Assembly (NCBI GenBank): GCA_000961575.1
Contig: LADP01000010.1
Location: 38,921-102,920, forward strand
Source: Peptococcaceae bacterium BRH_c8a
Lineage (GTDB): Bacteria > Bacillota > Desulfotomaculia > Desulfotomaculales > Desulfallaceae
DNA: 64,000 nt
Reading direction: 5' to 3'
Shown: positions 8,155 through 16,635 of the stretch, one piece after another
How the letters are laid out: the number at the start of each line of letters is the position of its first letter
Numbering within the stretch: position 1 is the first letter of the stretch
Made by a program: the position numbers and the translations under genes
The notes under the pieces: generated by a model
What the model saw: only the letters and a program-made list of their open reading frames with translations
Database searches by the model: none
What the model was told of the DNA's origin: nothing

Positions 8155-9291
8155 ATGAAAAAAGACACCCAATGCGTACATAGCGGCAGCTACCGGGACG
8201 GCGAAACACGAGGGGTCAATACGCCGATTTTTACATCTTCCGCCTACGACTACCTGGATCGGGACGACACTCCCTACCCGCGCTACTTCAATACCCCCAA
8301 CCAGGATGCGGTTGTGAAGAAGGTATGTGCCCTGGAAGGAGCGGAAGACGGAGTTGTTTTCAGCTCGGGGATGGCTGCGATGAGCACCGCGGTTTTGGCG
8401 TTCGCAGGTTCAGGCGATCATATCGTCCTAATGGACGAGTTGTACGGCGGAACACATGCATTTGCAACCGACCAATTCCAGAGGCTCGGGATCGGATACT
8501 CATTCGCGTCCACAGATGCCGAATCACTATGCGCGGCGGTTACGGAGCGCACCAGGGTGATCGTAATTGAATCTCCGACGAATCCACTGCTGAGCGTTAT
8601 TGACATTCGAAAGGTGGCGGCGTTCGCCAGGGAACGAGGTATCACAACGATTATCGATAATACTTTTGCGTCTCCAATGAATCAGAATCCTATCGAACTA
8701 GGCATAGACATTGTCGTACACAGCGGCACCAAGTATCTGGGGGGGCACAGCGATATGTGCAGCGGCCTAGTTGTAACTTCGCGAGAGAAAATGGTGCGCG
8801 TACGCACTCTGGCACGACACTTGGGTGGAAGCCTGGACGCCATATCCTGCTATTTACTTGAACGTAGTTTAAAGACACTGGCTTTGAGAGTCGGACGTCA
8901 ATCGGAGAACGCTCTCCGGATCGCTCAATTCCTTAAGGGGCATCAGGGTATAAGTCGCGTGTACTACCCTGGTTTGACAGATTCACCCGGCTATGCAATT
9001 GCAAAGTCCCAGATGAAGGCTTTTGGCGGGATGGTATCCTTTGAATTAGACGGGCAACCGGACACTACAAAATTTGTAAGACGACTTCGGCTGATTAGCC
9101 CTGCGGTAAGTTTGGGAGGCGTGGAGTCTACCATTTGTGCTCCGGCGGTTACTTCACATCTTAAAATGTCTGCCGCCGAGAGGAAACGAATCGGGGTTAC
9201 CGACTCCTTGTTGAGACTCTCGGTAGGAATCGAGGACGCCGGCGATCTTATTTTGGACTTGGAGCATGCTCTTGGTACCGTGCAAACTTGA
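8155..9291 (+). CDS. PLP-dependent trans-sulfuration enzyme (cystathionine synthase/lyase family)
   Basis: The 378-residue protein starts best at ATG 8155, 9 nt after AGGAG; the in-frame ATG at 8146 overlaps the ribosome site. It carries the Cys/Met metabolism PLP fold: the substrate loop YPRYFNTPNQ, the phosphate-binding SSGMAAMS, and the Schiff-base lysine in HSGTKYLGGHSD. Members make or cleave cystathionine, homocysteine or methionine by beta/gamma elimination or replacement, and sequence alone does not separate these here. It converges on an MFS permease gene and has no sulfur-pathway neighbour. Its codon use looks somewhat different from the flanking genes. Confidence 0.85.
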   Translation: MKKDTQCVHSGSYRDGETRGVNTPIFTSSAYDYLDRDDTPYPRYFNTPNQDAVVKKVCALEGAEDGVVFSSGMAAMSTAVLAFAGSGDHIVLMDELYGGTHAFATDQFQRLGIGYSFASTDAESLCAAVTERTRVIVIESPTNPLLSVIDIRKVAAFARERGITTIIDNTFASPMNQNPIELGIDIVVHSGTKYLGGHSDMCSGLVVTSREKMVRVRTLARHLGGSLDAISCYLLERSLKTLALRVGRQSENALRIAQFLKGHQGISRVYYPGLTDSPGYAIAKSQMKAFGGMVSFELDGQPDTTKFVRRLRLISPAVSLGGVESTICAPAVTSHLKMSAAERKRIGVTDSLLRLSVGIEDAGDLILDLEHALGTVQT

Positions 9292-9302
9292 ACAGATGAT
9301 TT

Positions 9303-10508
9303 CTAACTTGCCGTTATTGAATAACGTTTTCTGTATGCTTCCTTCTTGCCGTGCAGTAAATAGTATAAGAAGATACATGCCAATACAACCACGGCCAGCG
9401 CCGCGTACAATCCCCGAAAACCGAGGATCGGGATGATATATCCCAGCAGGAAAGGACCGATGCCGACGCCTCCATCCAGGCAAATAAAAAAGGTTGAGAT
9501 AGCAAGTCCGACGCGGTACTTGGGTGATTCCCTTACGGCAATGGCCTGGGAGCAAGATATAATGGTCCCAAAGCCAAGACCAATTACCGCACCGGCTAAC
9601 AGGAGTGTGAAGCTGTGCTGGACTTGACTGAGCAATACCAAGCCCAGCATAAAAATTATTAGTGATGGATAAATAACCAGATTGGCCCCTTTTAGATCAA
9701 GTAACCGGCCGGTGAAGGGCCTGGAAATTAAGATGAACGCGGCGTATACAATAAAAAAGAAGCTTGCCGCATCGATTAAAACAATTTCTTTGGTGTAAGA
9801 GGTGAGAAAGGTCAGGATACCTGAGAAAGAAAAACCCATGACGGCAATAATAATTGAAATAGGCACCGCCTTCACTTCAAAGAAATTTTTCAATTTAAAA
9901 CCTTGCATAGCTTCAAGTTCTGCTTGGTTGATTATGGCTGCCGGGATATGTGAAAATAACGATATTATAACACTCAGCATGGAAAATAGCGTGCAGGCCA
10001 CAAATATCATGGTAAAACCGGCATGCTGACTGATAAAAACGCCCAGGAAGGGGCCAATGGCCATCGCCAGAGTACTGCTCATGGAGAAGTAACTTGTTCC
10101 TTCGCCCAGACGCTCTCTCGGGATAATATTCATTACAATAGTGGCCATGGCTGTCGCGGCAACCCCAAATGCCGCCCCGTGGATAAAACGAACCACCAGC
10201 AGCAAGTTCAGGTCTTCCACGGCAAAATACAGCAGTATGGCCAGCAAGAATAAACATAACCCTCCGAAAAGCATCTTTTTGCGACCAATAAACTCAATAT
10301 AGCGGCCTGCAAAAAGACGGAAAACCAGCGCCCCAATAATGAAGATACTGGAAGCAAGACCAGCCTTGCTTGGCGAGGCATTAAATTCTTCTACCGCATA
10401 AACCGCTAAATTGGTCATTAGCAAGTAAAAGGTTAAAGCAACAAAAAAATTGGCCCCGGCCAGAATAATAAAATCTTTTGTCCATAGCTGTGTTTTTGCT
10501 TGATCCAT
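9303..10508 (-). CDS. MFS transporter
   Basis: The 401-residue protein has about 12 hydrophobic segments and the major-facilitator loop motif between spans 2 and 3 (GRYIEFIGRKKML). It belongs to the drug/metabolite:H+ antiporter-like MFS group, and the substrate cannot be called. It starts with ATG at 10508, 25 bp beyond the 3' end of the frameshifted ABC-F gene, and converges with the trans-sulfuration gene 12 bp away. With the ABC-F gene it could form a small drug-resistance island, but this is inference. Confidence 0.85.
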   Translation of the reverse strand: MDQAKTQLWTKDFIILAGANFFVALTFYLLMTNLAVYAVEEFNASPSKAGLASSIFIIGALVFRLFAGRYIEFIGRKKMLFGGLCLFLLAILLYFAVEDLNLLLVVRFIHGAAFGVAATAMATIVMNIIPRERLGEGTSYFSMSSTLAMAIGPFLGVFISQHAGFTMIFVACTLFSMLSVIISLFSHIPAAIINQAELEAMQGFKLKNFFEVKAVPISIIIAVMGFSFSGILTFLTSYTKEIVLIDAASFFFIVYAAFILISRPFTGRLLDLKGANLVIYPSLIIFMLGLVLLSQVQHSFTLLLAGAVIGLGFGTIISCSQAIAVRESPKYRVGLAISTFFICLDGGVGIGPFLLGYIIPILGFRGLYAALAVVVLACIFLYYLLHGKKEAYRKRYSITAS

Positions 10509-10532
10509 TTAATCTATCTCCAAATTCAGTGC

Positions 10533-12279
10533 CTATTGAAGGCGTTTCTTTTGTGCATGAAGCTCCTTTGCGGCGGCCAAAAATCTTTCATTCAGCTGTT
10601 TTTTTTCGGTGTCATCCATTTTTTCATTTAGTTTGGCGCCTAAAAAAGCCAATTCACATTCCAATCTTCTAATATTGTCTGTCAACTGCCCGTATGCAGC
10701 GCCAATATTATCTTTCACCTGTTGTTCCCTACATTTGGCCAAGTAGTAATCGTAATTACCATCATAACAGTTTAATTTTTGGTTATCGATGGTGAAAATC
10801 CGGTTGGCCACCCTTTGAATAAAATATCTGTCGTGGCAAACAAAAAAGTATAATCCCTTTAAAATCCTCAAGCACCGACTCAATTTTTTCTTTGGATTCG
10901 ATATCCATGTAATTTGTCGGTTCATCTAATATAAGCATATCGGCACCTGACAATATGAGCTTGGCAAAGGCCACCCTGCCTCTTTCACCCATACTCAAGT
11001 TGGCGATGCTCTTATAAACATCATCCCCTCTAAAAAGTAAATTAGCTAGCAGCAACCTGGCTTCGGCAGCAGTAGTTCCTGCAGTCAAAACACTATCAAG
11101 AATGGTGGCACCATAAGGCAGGTTATTAAGCTCCTGGGCGAAATAACCGGTTTTAACCGCGGGGTTGATAGTCACGGTTCCCTGATAGTCTTGGTCCAAA
11201 CCACAGATTGTTTTAAGCAGGGTGGTCTTGCCAACTCCGTTTGCTCCGATTAACGCGATTTTATCCCCACGCTTGATCCGAAAAGAAATACCCTGAAAGA
11301 TTATATTACGGCCAAAACTTTTGCCCAGGTTTTGCCCTTGTACCAGGTACGGCGGATACTTTTTGCCCCTAATGCTTTTTTTGATCACCTCAAAGGCAGG
11401 CGAAACCGGTTTGACAGGTTTGTCAAGTTTGGCAGATTCTGTTCTCTCCAATTCTTTTCGCTTGGCCTTTAGCACATTGGCGTGTTTATTAGCCTTGGAT
11501 CTGTAAAAGTCGTTTTGACCGGCTGCTTGATGAGCGCTTTGATACCAGTCTTCCCTGGTATTGATTACCTGCTTCAGATGCTGAATCTTCAGCTGCTGCT
11601 TGTTGTATTCCCTGGCCATATTCTTCAGTTCAATTTCCTTTTGCGTGCGGTAGGCCGAGTAATTGCCTTCGTACATTTTTAATCCTCGGGCGGTCAGTTC
11701 CCAAATTTTATTTACAGCCCGATCAAGAAAGAAACGGTCGTGAGATATAATTAACATGGGCTTATCCAGTTGGCCAATAAACTCCTCCAGCCATTCGCAG
11801 CTTTTCGTATCCAGGTGGTTAGTGGGTTCATCAAGGATTAGTAAATCAAAATTAGTAACCATAATCCTGCATAGGGCCAGTTTTGTTTTTTCCCCGCCAC
11901 TTAAACTTACCGCTCTTTGTGACCATATTGCCTCGTTTAAACCAATCTTGTTCAGCGATTTTTTGACTATTGTTTCGGTATCCCTGGTTTGTTGCAGGTT
12001 CTTGGTAGGCACATTCAAAATCGCCTCGTAAACCGAAGCGTAGGAGTCAAATTGAGGGTGCTGTTCAATATAAAGAATTCTAAGGTGGGGGGGTGCATAT
12101 ACAATTTTGCCGGCATCGCAGCTTTCCCGGTTAGCTATCAGCCTGGCCAAAGTTGTTTTACCGATGCCGTTTAATCCAACCAACCCTACTTTATCCCCAT
12201 CGTTAATCTCCCCGCTAATATTTTTAAATACAGTTTTGCCGTGATAGCTTTTACTAAGCTCATGAAAACGGGCAGGCAT
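10533..12279 (-). pseudogene. ABC-F ribosome-protection-type ATPase, interrupted by a single-base frameshift
   Basis: Two tandem ABC domains, no membrane spans and a long interdomain linker identify the antibiotic-resistance ABC-F class (Vga/Lsa/VmlR-like). Domain 1 has GLNGIGKTT, LSGGEKTKLALCR and LLILDEPTNHLD. Domain 2 has GANGVGKTT, LSMGERGRVAFAK and MLILDEPTNYMD. After DFKGI the frame shifts. A run of six A on the plus strand (10842-10847, T6 in the mRNA sense) carries one extra base, splitting the H-loop VCHDRYF and the C-terminal coiled coil into a second frame that ends at 10533. Removing one base restores a normal protein of about 580 residues. Explanations are a real inactivating slip, a sequencing error in the homopolymer, or recoding. 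Confidence 0.8.
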
Positions 12280-12312
12280 AGAATCATCTCCCTTGTCCTG
12301 TTTTTAAACCGC

Positions 12313-12442
12313 AAGAGATGATAGTAAAAAAAACAAAACTGCAGTAAACACCCGGGTGTTAAACTGCAGTGGCGTATAAATAAGCGTTATAGCCTCAAAA
12401 TTTAATTATTTTCCTGGCCGTGTTTTTTAACTATCATCTCTT
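12313..12442 (-). promoter_or_regulatory. Attenuator leader of the ABC-F gene
   Basis: Reading on the minus strand, the leader contains a short ORF, then a strong intrinsic terminator, then the ABC-F ribosome site. The terminator has ACTGCAGT/AAACACCC (12338-12353) paired with GGGTGTT/AAACTGCAGT (12354-12370), followed by a U-rich tract at 12326-12337. Perfect 13-bp inverted copies flank it: AAGAGATGATAGT at 12313-12325 and its complement at 12430-12442. The upstream copy lies inside the leader ORF. This is the organisation of ribosome-mediated attenuation known for vmlR and lsa/vga-type genes, where a drug-stalled ribosome on the leader prevents termination. Confidence 0.75.
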
Positions 12443-12453
12443 AAAGAAGGCAT
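12427..12453 (-). CDS. Leader peptide MPSLRDDS of the ABC-F attenuator
   Basis: An 8-codon ORF (ATG 12453 to TAA 12427) follows an AGGAG about 4 nt upstream. Its last codons form one arm of the 13-bp inverted repeat that brackets the terminator. A translating or stalled ribosome would therefore directly change leader folding. It is too short to be judged by coding statistics; the support is its ribosome site and its position. Confidence 0.6.
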   Translation of the reverse strand: MPSLRDDS

Positions 12454-12575
12454 ACTACTCCTGATAGCAGATGCCTTGATTAAGAAGAATATTTAATTTG
12501 TTTAGTTAAAAAACACTTGCTTCATTTTGCACCTCGTAATTAATTTTCAAATTTATGCTAACATACTTGAAGCTA

Positions 12576-12677
12576 GGAAGCAAGGTGGTAGGAAGCAAGG
12601 GGACGGTTCTTTTGCTTCCTGTTTTTAGGGGTGGGAAGCAAAAGAACCGTCCCCTTGCTTCCTACCACCTTGCTTCC
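12576..12677. repeat. Perfect 44-bp inverted repeat with GGGGACGGTTCT core
   Basis: The left arm at 12576-12619 and the right arm at 12634-12677 are perfect reverse complements separated by 14 bp. Within each arm GGAAGCAAGG occurs twice, around GGGGACGGTTCTTTTGC. Related GGAAGCAAGG / CCTTGCTTCC pieces also occur at 13129-13142. Repeats with a GGGGACGGTTCT core are common in clostridial genomes and resemble REP/IS200-family palindromes. No transposase is present here. The element lies between the ABC-F leader and the rhodanese gene. Confidence 0.9.
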
Positions 12678-12681
12678 CCAC

Positions 12682-13107
12682 CTACCCCGCTGGTTGCACC
12701 TTCTCATATGGCCAGGCTACAATGCCGCCCTTTAGGTTATAAACGTTATTAAATCCCTTGCCTGTAAGGAACCCCGCTGCGTCGGCGCTTCTCCGTCCGG
12801 TACGGCAGTATATAATTAGCTTTCCGGTTTGGGGTAGAGTACTAAAATCCTGCTTTAGCTTGCTTACCGGTATGTTGACTGCCCCGGGAATAAAACCTGT
12901 TTCCAGTAGTTCTTCAGGCTCTCGTACATCTACCAGGAAGTAATCCTTTTCCTCTTGGAGTATCGCTATTAGCTCATCGGCGCTGATATTTTGATACACC
13001 GGAGCGGCTTCTCCGCCACAGCCCGCCAAAACCGAAAAAGCTACCATTACCAGTAATAATGAGAGGCATATTCGTTTCACTGCGCTTTGAGTTACATAAC
13101 CTTTCAT
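12682..13107 (-). CDS. Rhodanese-domain lipoprotein
   Basis: The 141-residue protein starts at ATG 13107 after a GGGGGG-rich ribosome site; upstream in-frame starts fall in repeat-derived sequence. It has a lipoprotein signal peptide ending in the lipobox LAGC, so it is tethered to the outer face of the membrane. A single rhodanese domain follows, with the catalytic loop CRTGRRSA. The active cysteine suggests sulfur transfer or persulfide handling. The gene is divergent from the adjacent response-regulator gene and is flanked downstream by the long inverted repeat. Confidence 0.88.
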   Translation of the reverse strand: MKGYVTQSAVKRICLSLLLVMVAFSVLAGCGGEAAPVYQNISADELIAILQEEKDYFLVDVREPEELLETGFIPGAVNIPVSKLKQDFSTLPQTGKLIIYCRTGRRSADAAGFLTGKGFNNVYNLKGGIVAWPYEKVQPAG

Positions 13108-13264
13108 TAATACACCCCCCTTGCTTCCAACCCTTGCTTCCAAGAAATCTTAAGACAATCTTAATAATTATATCAGGTGTTTTGCAAAAATCATCTGCCA
13201 GAATTGTTTCAAAGGCAGGTGATTTAGGTGTGCAGTGATAAAACAACATAGCGGGGTGATGGAA

Positions 13265-13960
13265 ATGGACAAACTGAATGTTTTAGTGTGCGATGATGAT
13301 ACCGCCATAGTTGATGCTTTGGCAATCTATTTGAAACAAGAAAATTACGGGGTCATAAAAGCGTATACCGGAAAACAGGCTTTAAAAGCCTTGGCTGAAC
13401 AGACAATTCATCTGGTGCTGTTGGACATCATGATGCCCGAACTGGATGGCCTGTCCACAACAATAAAGATTCGTGAGGAAATAAATATACCAATTATTAT
13501 TTTATCCGCCAAGTCAGAGGATACCGATAAAATTACCGGGCTAAATTTTGGGGCCGATGATTATGTAACCAAACCCTTCAACCCATTGGAACTGATGGCC
13601 AGGGTTAAATCACAAATGCGCCGTTACACCGCGCTGGGCTGTTTGGCATCCTCAAGCGGTATTTTAAAAACCGGTAGTTTGGAACTTGATCCGGATGCTA
13701 AAGAATTACGCGTGGATGGGGAAGTGATCAAGTTAACCGCCACTGAATATGGCATTATGCTGTTTCTTATGCAGAATATGGGCCATGTATTTTCAATCGA
13801 TCAAATATACGAGCATGTCTGGAACGAGCCGTCATATTCGGCGGAGAACACCGTTCCGGTACATATCAGACGCATTAGGGAAAAAATTGAAATCAATCCC
13901 AAAGAACCGAAATATTTAAAGGTGGTATGGGGCATTGGATACAAAATTGAAAAATGTTAA
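13265..13960 (+). CDS. OmpR/PhoB-family response regulator
   Basis: The receiver domain (about 1-120) shows acidic pocket residues CDDD near the N-terminus, the phospho-acceptor Asp54 in LLDIMMPELDG, the conserved SAKSED and the lysine in YVTKPFNPLEL. A winged-helix effector domain follows (about 130-231, motif ENTVPVHIRRIREKIE). ATG 13265 is preferred; an in-frame ATG is 6 bp upstream, and the longer frame to 13235 lacks a better ribosome site. The gene overlaps the kinase gene by 26 bp. The pair resembles VanRS-type systems, but its targets are not visible. The divergent rhodanese lipoprotein is one possible target. Confidence 0.93.
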   Translation: MDKLNVLVCDDDTAIVDALAIYLKQENYGVIKAYTGKQALKALAEQTIHLVLLDIMMPELDGLSTTIKIREEINIPIIILSAKSEDTDKITGLNFGADDYVTKPFNPLELMARVKSQMRRYTALGCLASSSGILKTGSLELDPDAKELRVDGEVIKLTATEYGIMLFLMQNMGHVFSIDQIYEHVWNEPSYSAENTVPVHIRRIREKIEINPKEPKYLKVVWGIGYKIEKC

Positions 13961-15890
13961 ATATTCGCCAGGGGCAAAAATTACTGCCTTCGTCATAGTC
14001 TGGCTTTGCGCCATGAGCGCTGCGGGAAGTTTTATTTGGTGGGTTTATCATCAGGACACTAAAACTAGTGAGAGTTATTATGATACCTATCAGTTTAAGA
14101 ATGAATTTAGCGTACTGGTGCACAATGCCGTCGAGTATAACGTCGAACTTAAAAGTGAAACCAATATAAAATCATCCGGTGATGCCGAGGATAGTATTAA
14201 AAATGAACTACAACGGTATTACATAATAAAAAATAAGCTATCAAATACAGTTAATTTCGCTTATTACTTAAAAGATACCGAAACGGAAGAAATAATTACT
14301 AATGTAGCGAATGAAGATGCGCTGGCCCTAATACAAAAACAACCTTCCGTTGTATATTATGACCAGTGGACATCGGCATCGAATAATCATCCCTTTGGTG
14401 GTGATATAGCACAGATGCTGACGGGCACGCCGTATCAGTTTTACGCCGCTGTAATTGAACCGTTAAAACCGGGAGATGTGTTTTATGACCATTCGATAAA
14501 ATTTACTCAAAATAAAGCATTATCAAGTTATGTGACCTTTGTATTAATGGCCTCAATAATTTTAATGATTCCATTCTTTATTTACCTGGTTATCGTTACC
14601 GGGCGCCGGGAACAGGGCGGGGAAATAACCCTTTCATTTATAGACCGCATCTATACCGATGTGCATACCATATTGGTATTTATCGCTGCGATAATCTCGT
14701 TGCGTATAGCATCCGCAATGCAATTAGACAACGAGGTGGAATTATTTATCGTCGCTTTGGTCTTTGGTATAGACATATTAATAGGGTTATCCTATGTCCT
14801 GTCTATGATTAGACAGATTAAGGGCAAAAAATTGCTCAAAAACACACTGGTTTATAGCATTTTCGATTTATGCTTCAATGGCAGGGCTTTTAAAGCATGG
14901 ACCTTGCTGCTGCTTTTGGGATATGGCGCAGTAAACGGCATGTTATTTGCGTTAGCTGCTGATGCCGGTGGGGGATTTGTGGGGATTTTTATTTTTTTAA
15001 TCATCCCTTTTAATATAGCCGCTGTTTATTTTGCAGCCAAATCTCTTTTGTCCTTATCACAAATCATGCAGGCGGTAAAAGAGATATCAACCGGTAATAT
15101 AGACCATGTGTTAGATAAATCGCAAATAACGGTTACTTTCTCACGCTTGGCCGGAGACATCCAAAGCATCCAGGGGGGGCTGAAAAAAGCCGTTGCCGAG
15201 GCCGTTAAGGGGGAGCGGATGAAAACCGACCTCATTACCAATGTGTCCCACGATTTGAAGACGCCGTTAACCTCAGTGATCAACTATGTTGACTTGTTAA
15301 AACAGGAGAATTTGAACAATGACAAGGCCCAAGAATATTTAGGTGTTTTGGAAGAAAAGTCGGCCAGGTTAAAACAACTAATTGAGGATTTAATTGAAGC
15401 GAGTAAGGCTTCCAGCGGTAATCTTACTGTCAGTGCAGTAAAAATTGACTTGCATGAACTGGTTATGCAGGCCTGCGGCGAGTATGAGGAAAAAATTAAA
15501 AAAGCCGCCTTGGATGTGCACATAAATGCTGCAGATACAAAAACATTCATATCCGCCGACGGCAAACATATGTGGCGGATAGTTGAAAACCTGTTGTCTA
15601 ATGTAGTGAAATATTCAATGCCGCATTCGCGGGTATACATTAATATTGCCCAAAGTGACCAATATGGATTGCTAACTGTTAAAAACATATCCGCCAATCC
15701 CCTTGATATACCCCCTGAACAGCTAACCGAACGGTTTGTCCGGGGCGATGTATCCAGAACGACGGAAGGGTCAGGTCTGGGTCTTTCTATCGCCCAAAGC
15801 CTAACCAATATCCAGGGAGGCAGGTTTATGATTGAAATTGATGGTGACTTATTTAAAGTGCTGGTAGAAATGCCCTTATGGTTGGACTAA
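13935..15890 (+). CDS. Membrane sensor histidine kinase
   Basis: The 651-residue kinase has an N-terminal span (about 15-36) and an extracytoplasmic domain (about 40-195). A multi-span region follows: one span near 200-220, two or three between 240 and 290, and two between 320 and 375. A HAMP-like linker leads to HisKA with phospho-acceptor His439 (VSHDLKTPLTSVINY). The HATPase has an N box (MWRIVENLLSNVVKYS) and a G box (SGLGLSIAQS). It overlaps the upstream response-regulator gene, its certain partner. Extra membrane spans suggest sensing of a membrane-associated signal. The start (TTG 13935) is uncertain; nearby alternatives lie within the overlap. Confidence 0.9.
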   Translation: MDTKLKNVKYSPGAKITAFVIVWLCAMSAAGSFIWWVYHQDTKTSESYYDTYQFKNEFSVLVHNAVEYNVELKSETNIKSSGDAEDSIKNELQRYYIIKNKLSNTVNFAYYLKDTETEEIITNVANEDALALIQKQPSVVYYDQWTSASNNHPFGGDIAQMLTGTPYQFYAAVIEPLKPGDVFYDHSIKFTQNKALSSYVTFVLMASIILMIPFFIYLVIVTGRREQGGEITLSFIDRIYTDVHTILVFIAAIISLRIASAMQLDNEVELFIVALVFGIDILIGLSYVLSMIRQIKGKKLLKNTLVYSIFDLCFNGRAFKAWTLLLLLGYGAVNGMLFALAADAGGGFVGIFIFLIIPFNIAAVYFAAKSLLSLSQIMQAVKEISTGNIDHVLDKSQITVTFSRLAGDIQSIQGGLKKAVAEAVKGERMKTDLITNVSHDLKTPLTSVINYVDLLKQENLNNDKAQEYLGVLEEKSARLKQLIEDLIEASKASSGNLTVSAVKIDLHELVMQACGEYEEKIKKAALDVHINAADTKTFISADGKHMWRIVENLLSNVVKYSMPHSRVYINIAQSDQYGLLTVKNISANPLDIPPEQLTERFVRGDVSRTTEGSGLGLSIAQSLTNIQGGRFMIEIDGDLFKVLVEMPLWLD

Positions 15891-15943
15891 TCGCCTAGTA
15901 ACCTATTTAATATTAACCAATGTTTAATTACCATAACGTAGTA

Positions 15944-15971
15944 AAACCGGGCCCTCATAAGGCCCGGTTTT
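15944..15971. terminator. Bidirectional terminator
   Basis: AAACCGGGCC (15944-15953) and GGCCCGGTTT (15961-15970) form a perfect 10-bp stem with a 7-nt loop and A/T tracts on both sides. It serves the kinase gene on the plus strand and the stress-protein gene on the minus strand. Confidence 0.8.
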
Positions 15972-15986
15972 GACACTACTGAAACT

Positions 15987-16445
15987 TTACTGCGGCCCAA
16001 GTAAAATAGGGCACGTTACTTTTTTAGCCAGGTGATGCAGGTTGAATCTCAACCCGGCGGCGGCTGCCGGTTCCGTGGAATTGGGATTGGGAAGAACCAA
16101 AAGAACCGTACGCTCATTGTTGGCGGCTTCGGCAATAACCTTTTCGGTTTTGCCGGTTAAAATTGCAGTTTCAACTTTAACCCCGCTTGAAACAGCCTGG
16201 TTGGAAAACTGGTTTAAAACTTGCTCCGCCCGGGTCTTTAATTCACCCTCGAACCAGGAGAAAAACTTCATTCTGGTATCGGATGTGTTAATCCACTCGT
16301 CTCCCAAGAGGCTTCCCCAGCCTTCGTCAAGAATGAAGACGGCGCGTAGGTCGGATTGCCGTGTGGCTGCCAATTCAATGGCAATGGCTCCGGCTTTGGT
16401 TGCTGATGCAGAACCGTCTGAGATAAACAGGATTTGTTTTTCCAT
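15987..16445 (-). CDS. Universal stress protein (UspA)-like protein
   Basis: The 152-residue protein begins with a beta strand and loop (KQILFISDGSASATKAGAIAIELA) and ends with a C-terminal strand motif (HHLAKKVTCPILLG), as in the UspA fold. The usual ATP-binding GxxGxxxx(S/T) is not clearly present; the corresponding region reads NPNSTEPAAAAGL. It is the third gene after the YeiH-type permease and its micro-protein (17-bp gap), suggesting a membrane-stress accessory. Its exact role is unknown. Confidence 0.7.
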   Translation of the reverse strand: MEKQILFISDGSASATKAGAIAIELAATRQSDLRAVFILDEGWGSLLGDEWINTSDTRMKFFSWFEGELKTRAEQVLNQFSNQAVSSGVKVETAILTGKTEKVIAEAANNERTVLLVLPNPNSTEPAAAAGLRFNLHHLAKKVTCPILLGPQ

Positions 16446-16462
16446 GGGTAAAACCCCTTTTA

Positions 16463-16597
16463 TTAAGCAGCTATAATGATTATCAGCAGCATGACTACCG
16501 CGGCGCCGATAATGGCGGCCAAGTCTTCATGGCGTTCGTTTGTAAACAGTGAGAGTTTGCCTTTTTCTTTATCAGGAACAGCTTTTCCTTTTTGCAC
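16463..16597 (-). CDS. 44-residue single-span micro-protein following YeiH-type permease
   Basis: GTG at 16597 lies 9 nt after a perfect AAGGAGG. The product begins VQKGKAVPDKEKGKLS, continues FTNERHEDLAAIIGAA and ends in a purely hydrophobic helix. It has a cytoplasmic basic head, the motif ERxEDL and a C-terminal membrane span. It sits 38 bp downstream of the permease gene and 17 bp upstream of the stress-protein gene. A clearly related 37-residue protein follows the second YeiH-type gene in this window (21855-21968), which argues strongly that both are real and work with the permease. I recognise no described family. Confidence 0.8.
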   Translation of the reverse strand: MQKGKAVPDKEKGKLSLFTNERHEDLAAIIGAAVVMLLIIIIAA

Positions 16598-16635
16598 GAG
16601 ATTATGCCTCCTTTAATAGCCAAGCCTTATTAATG

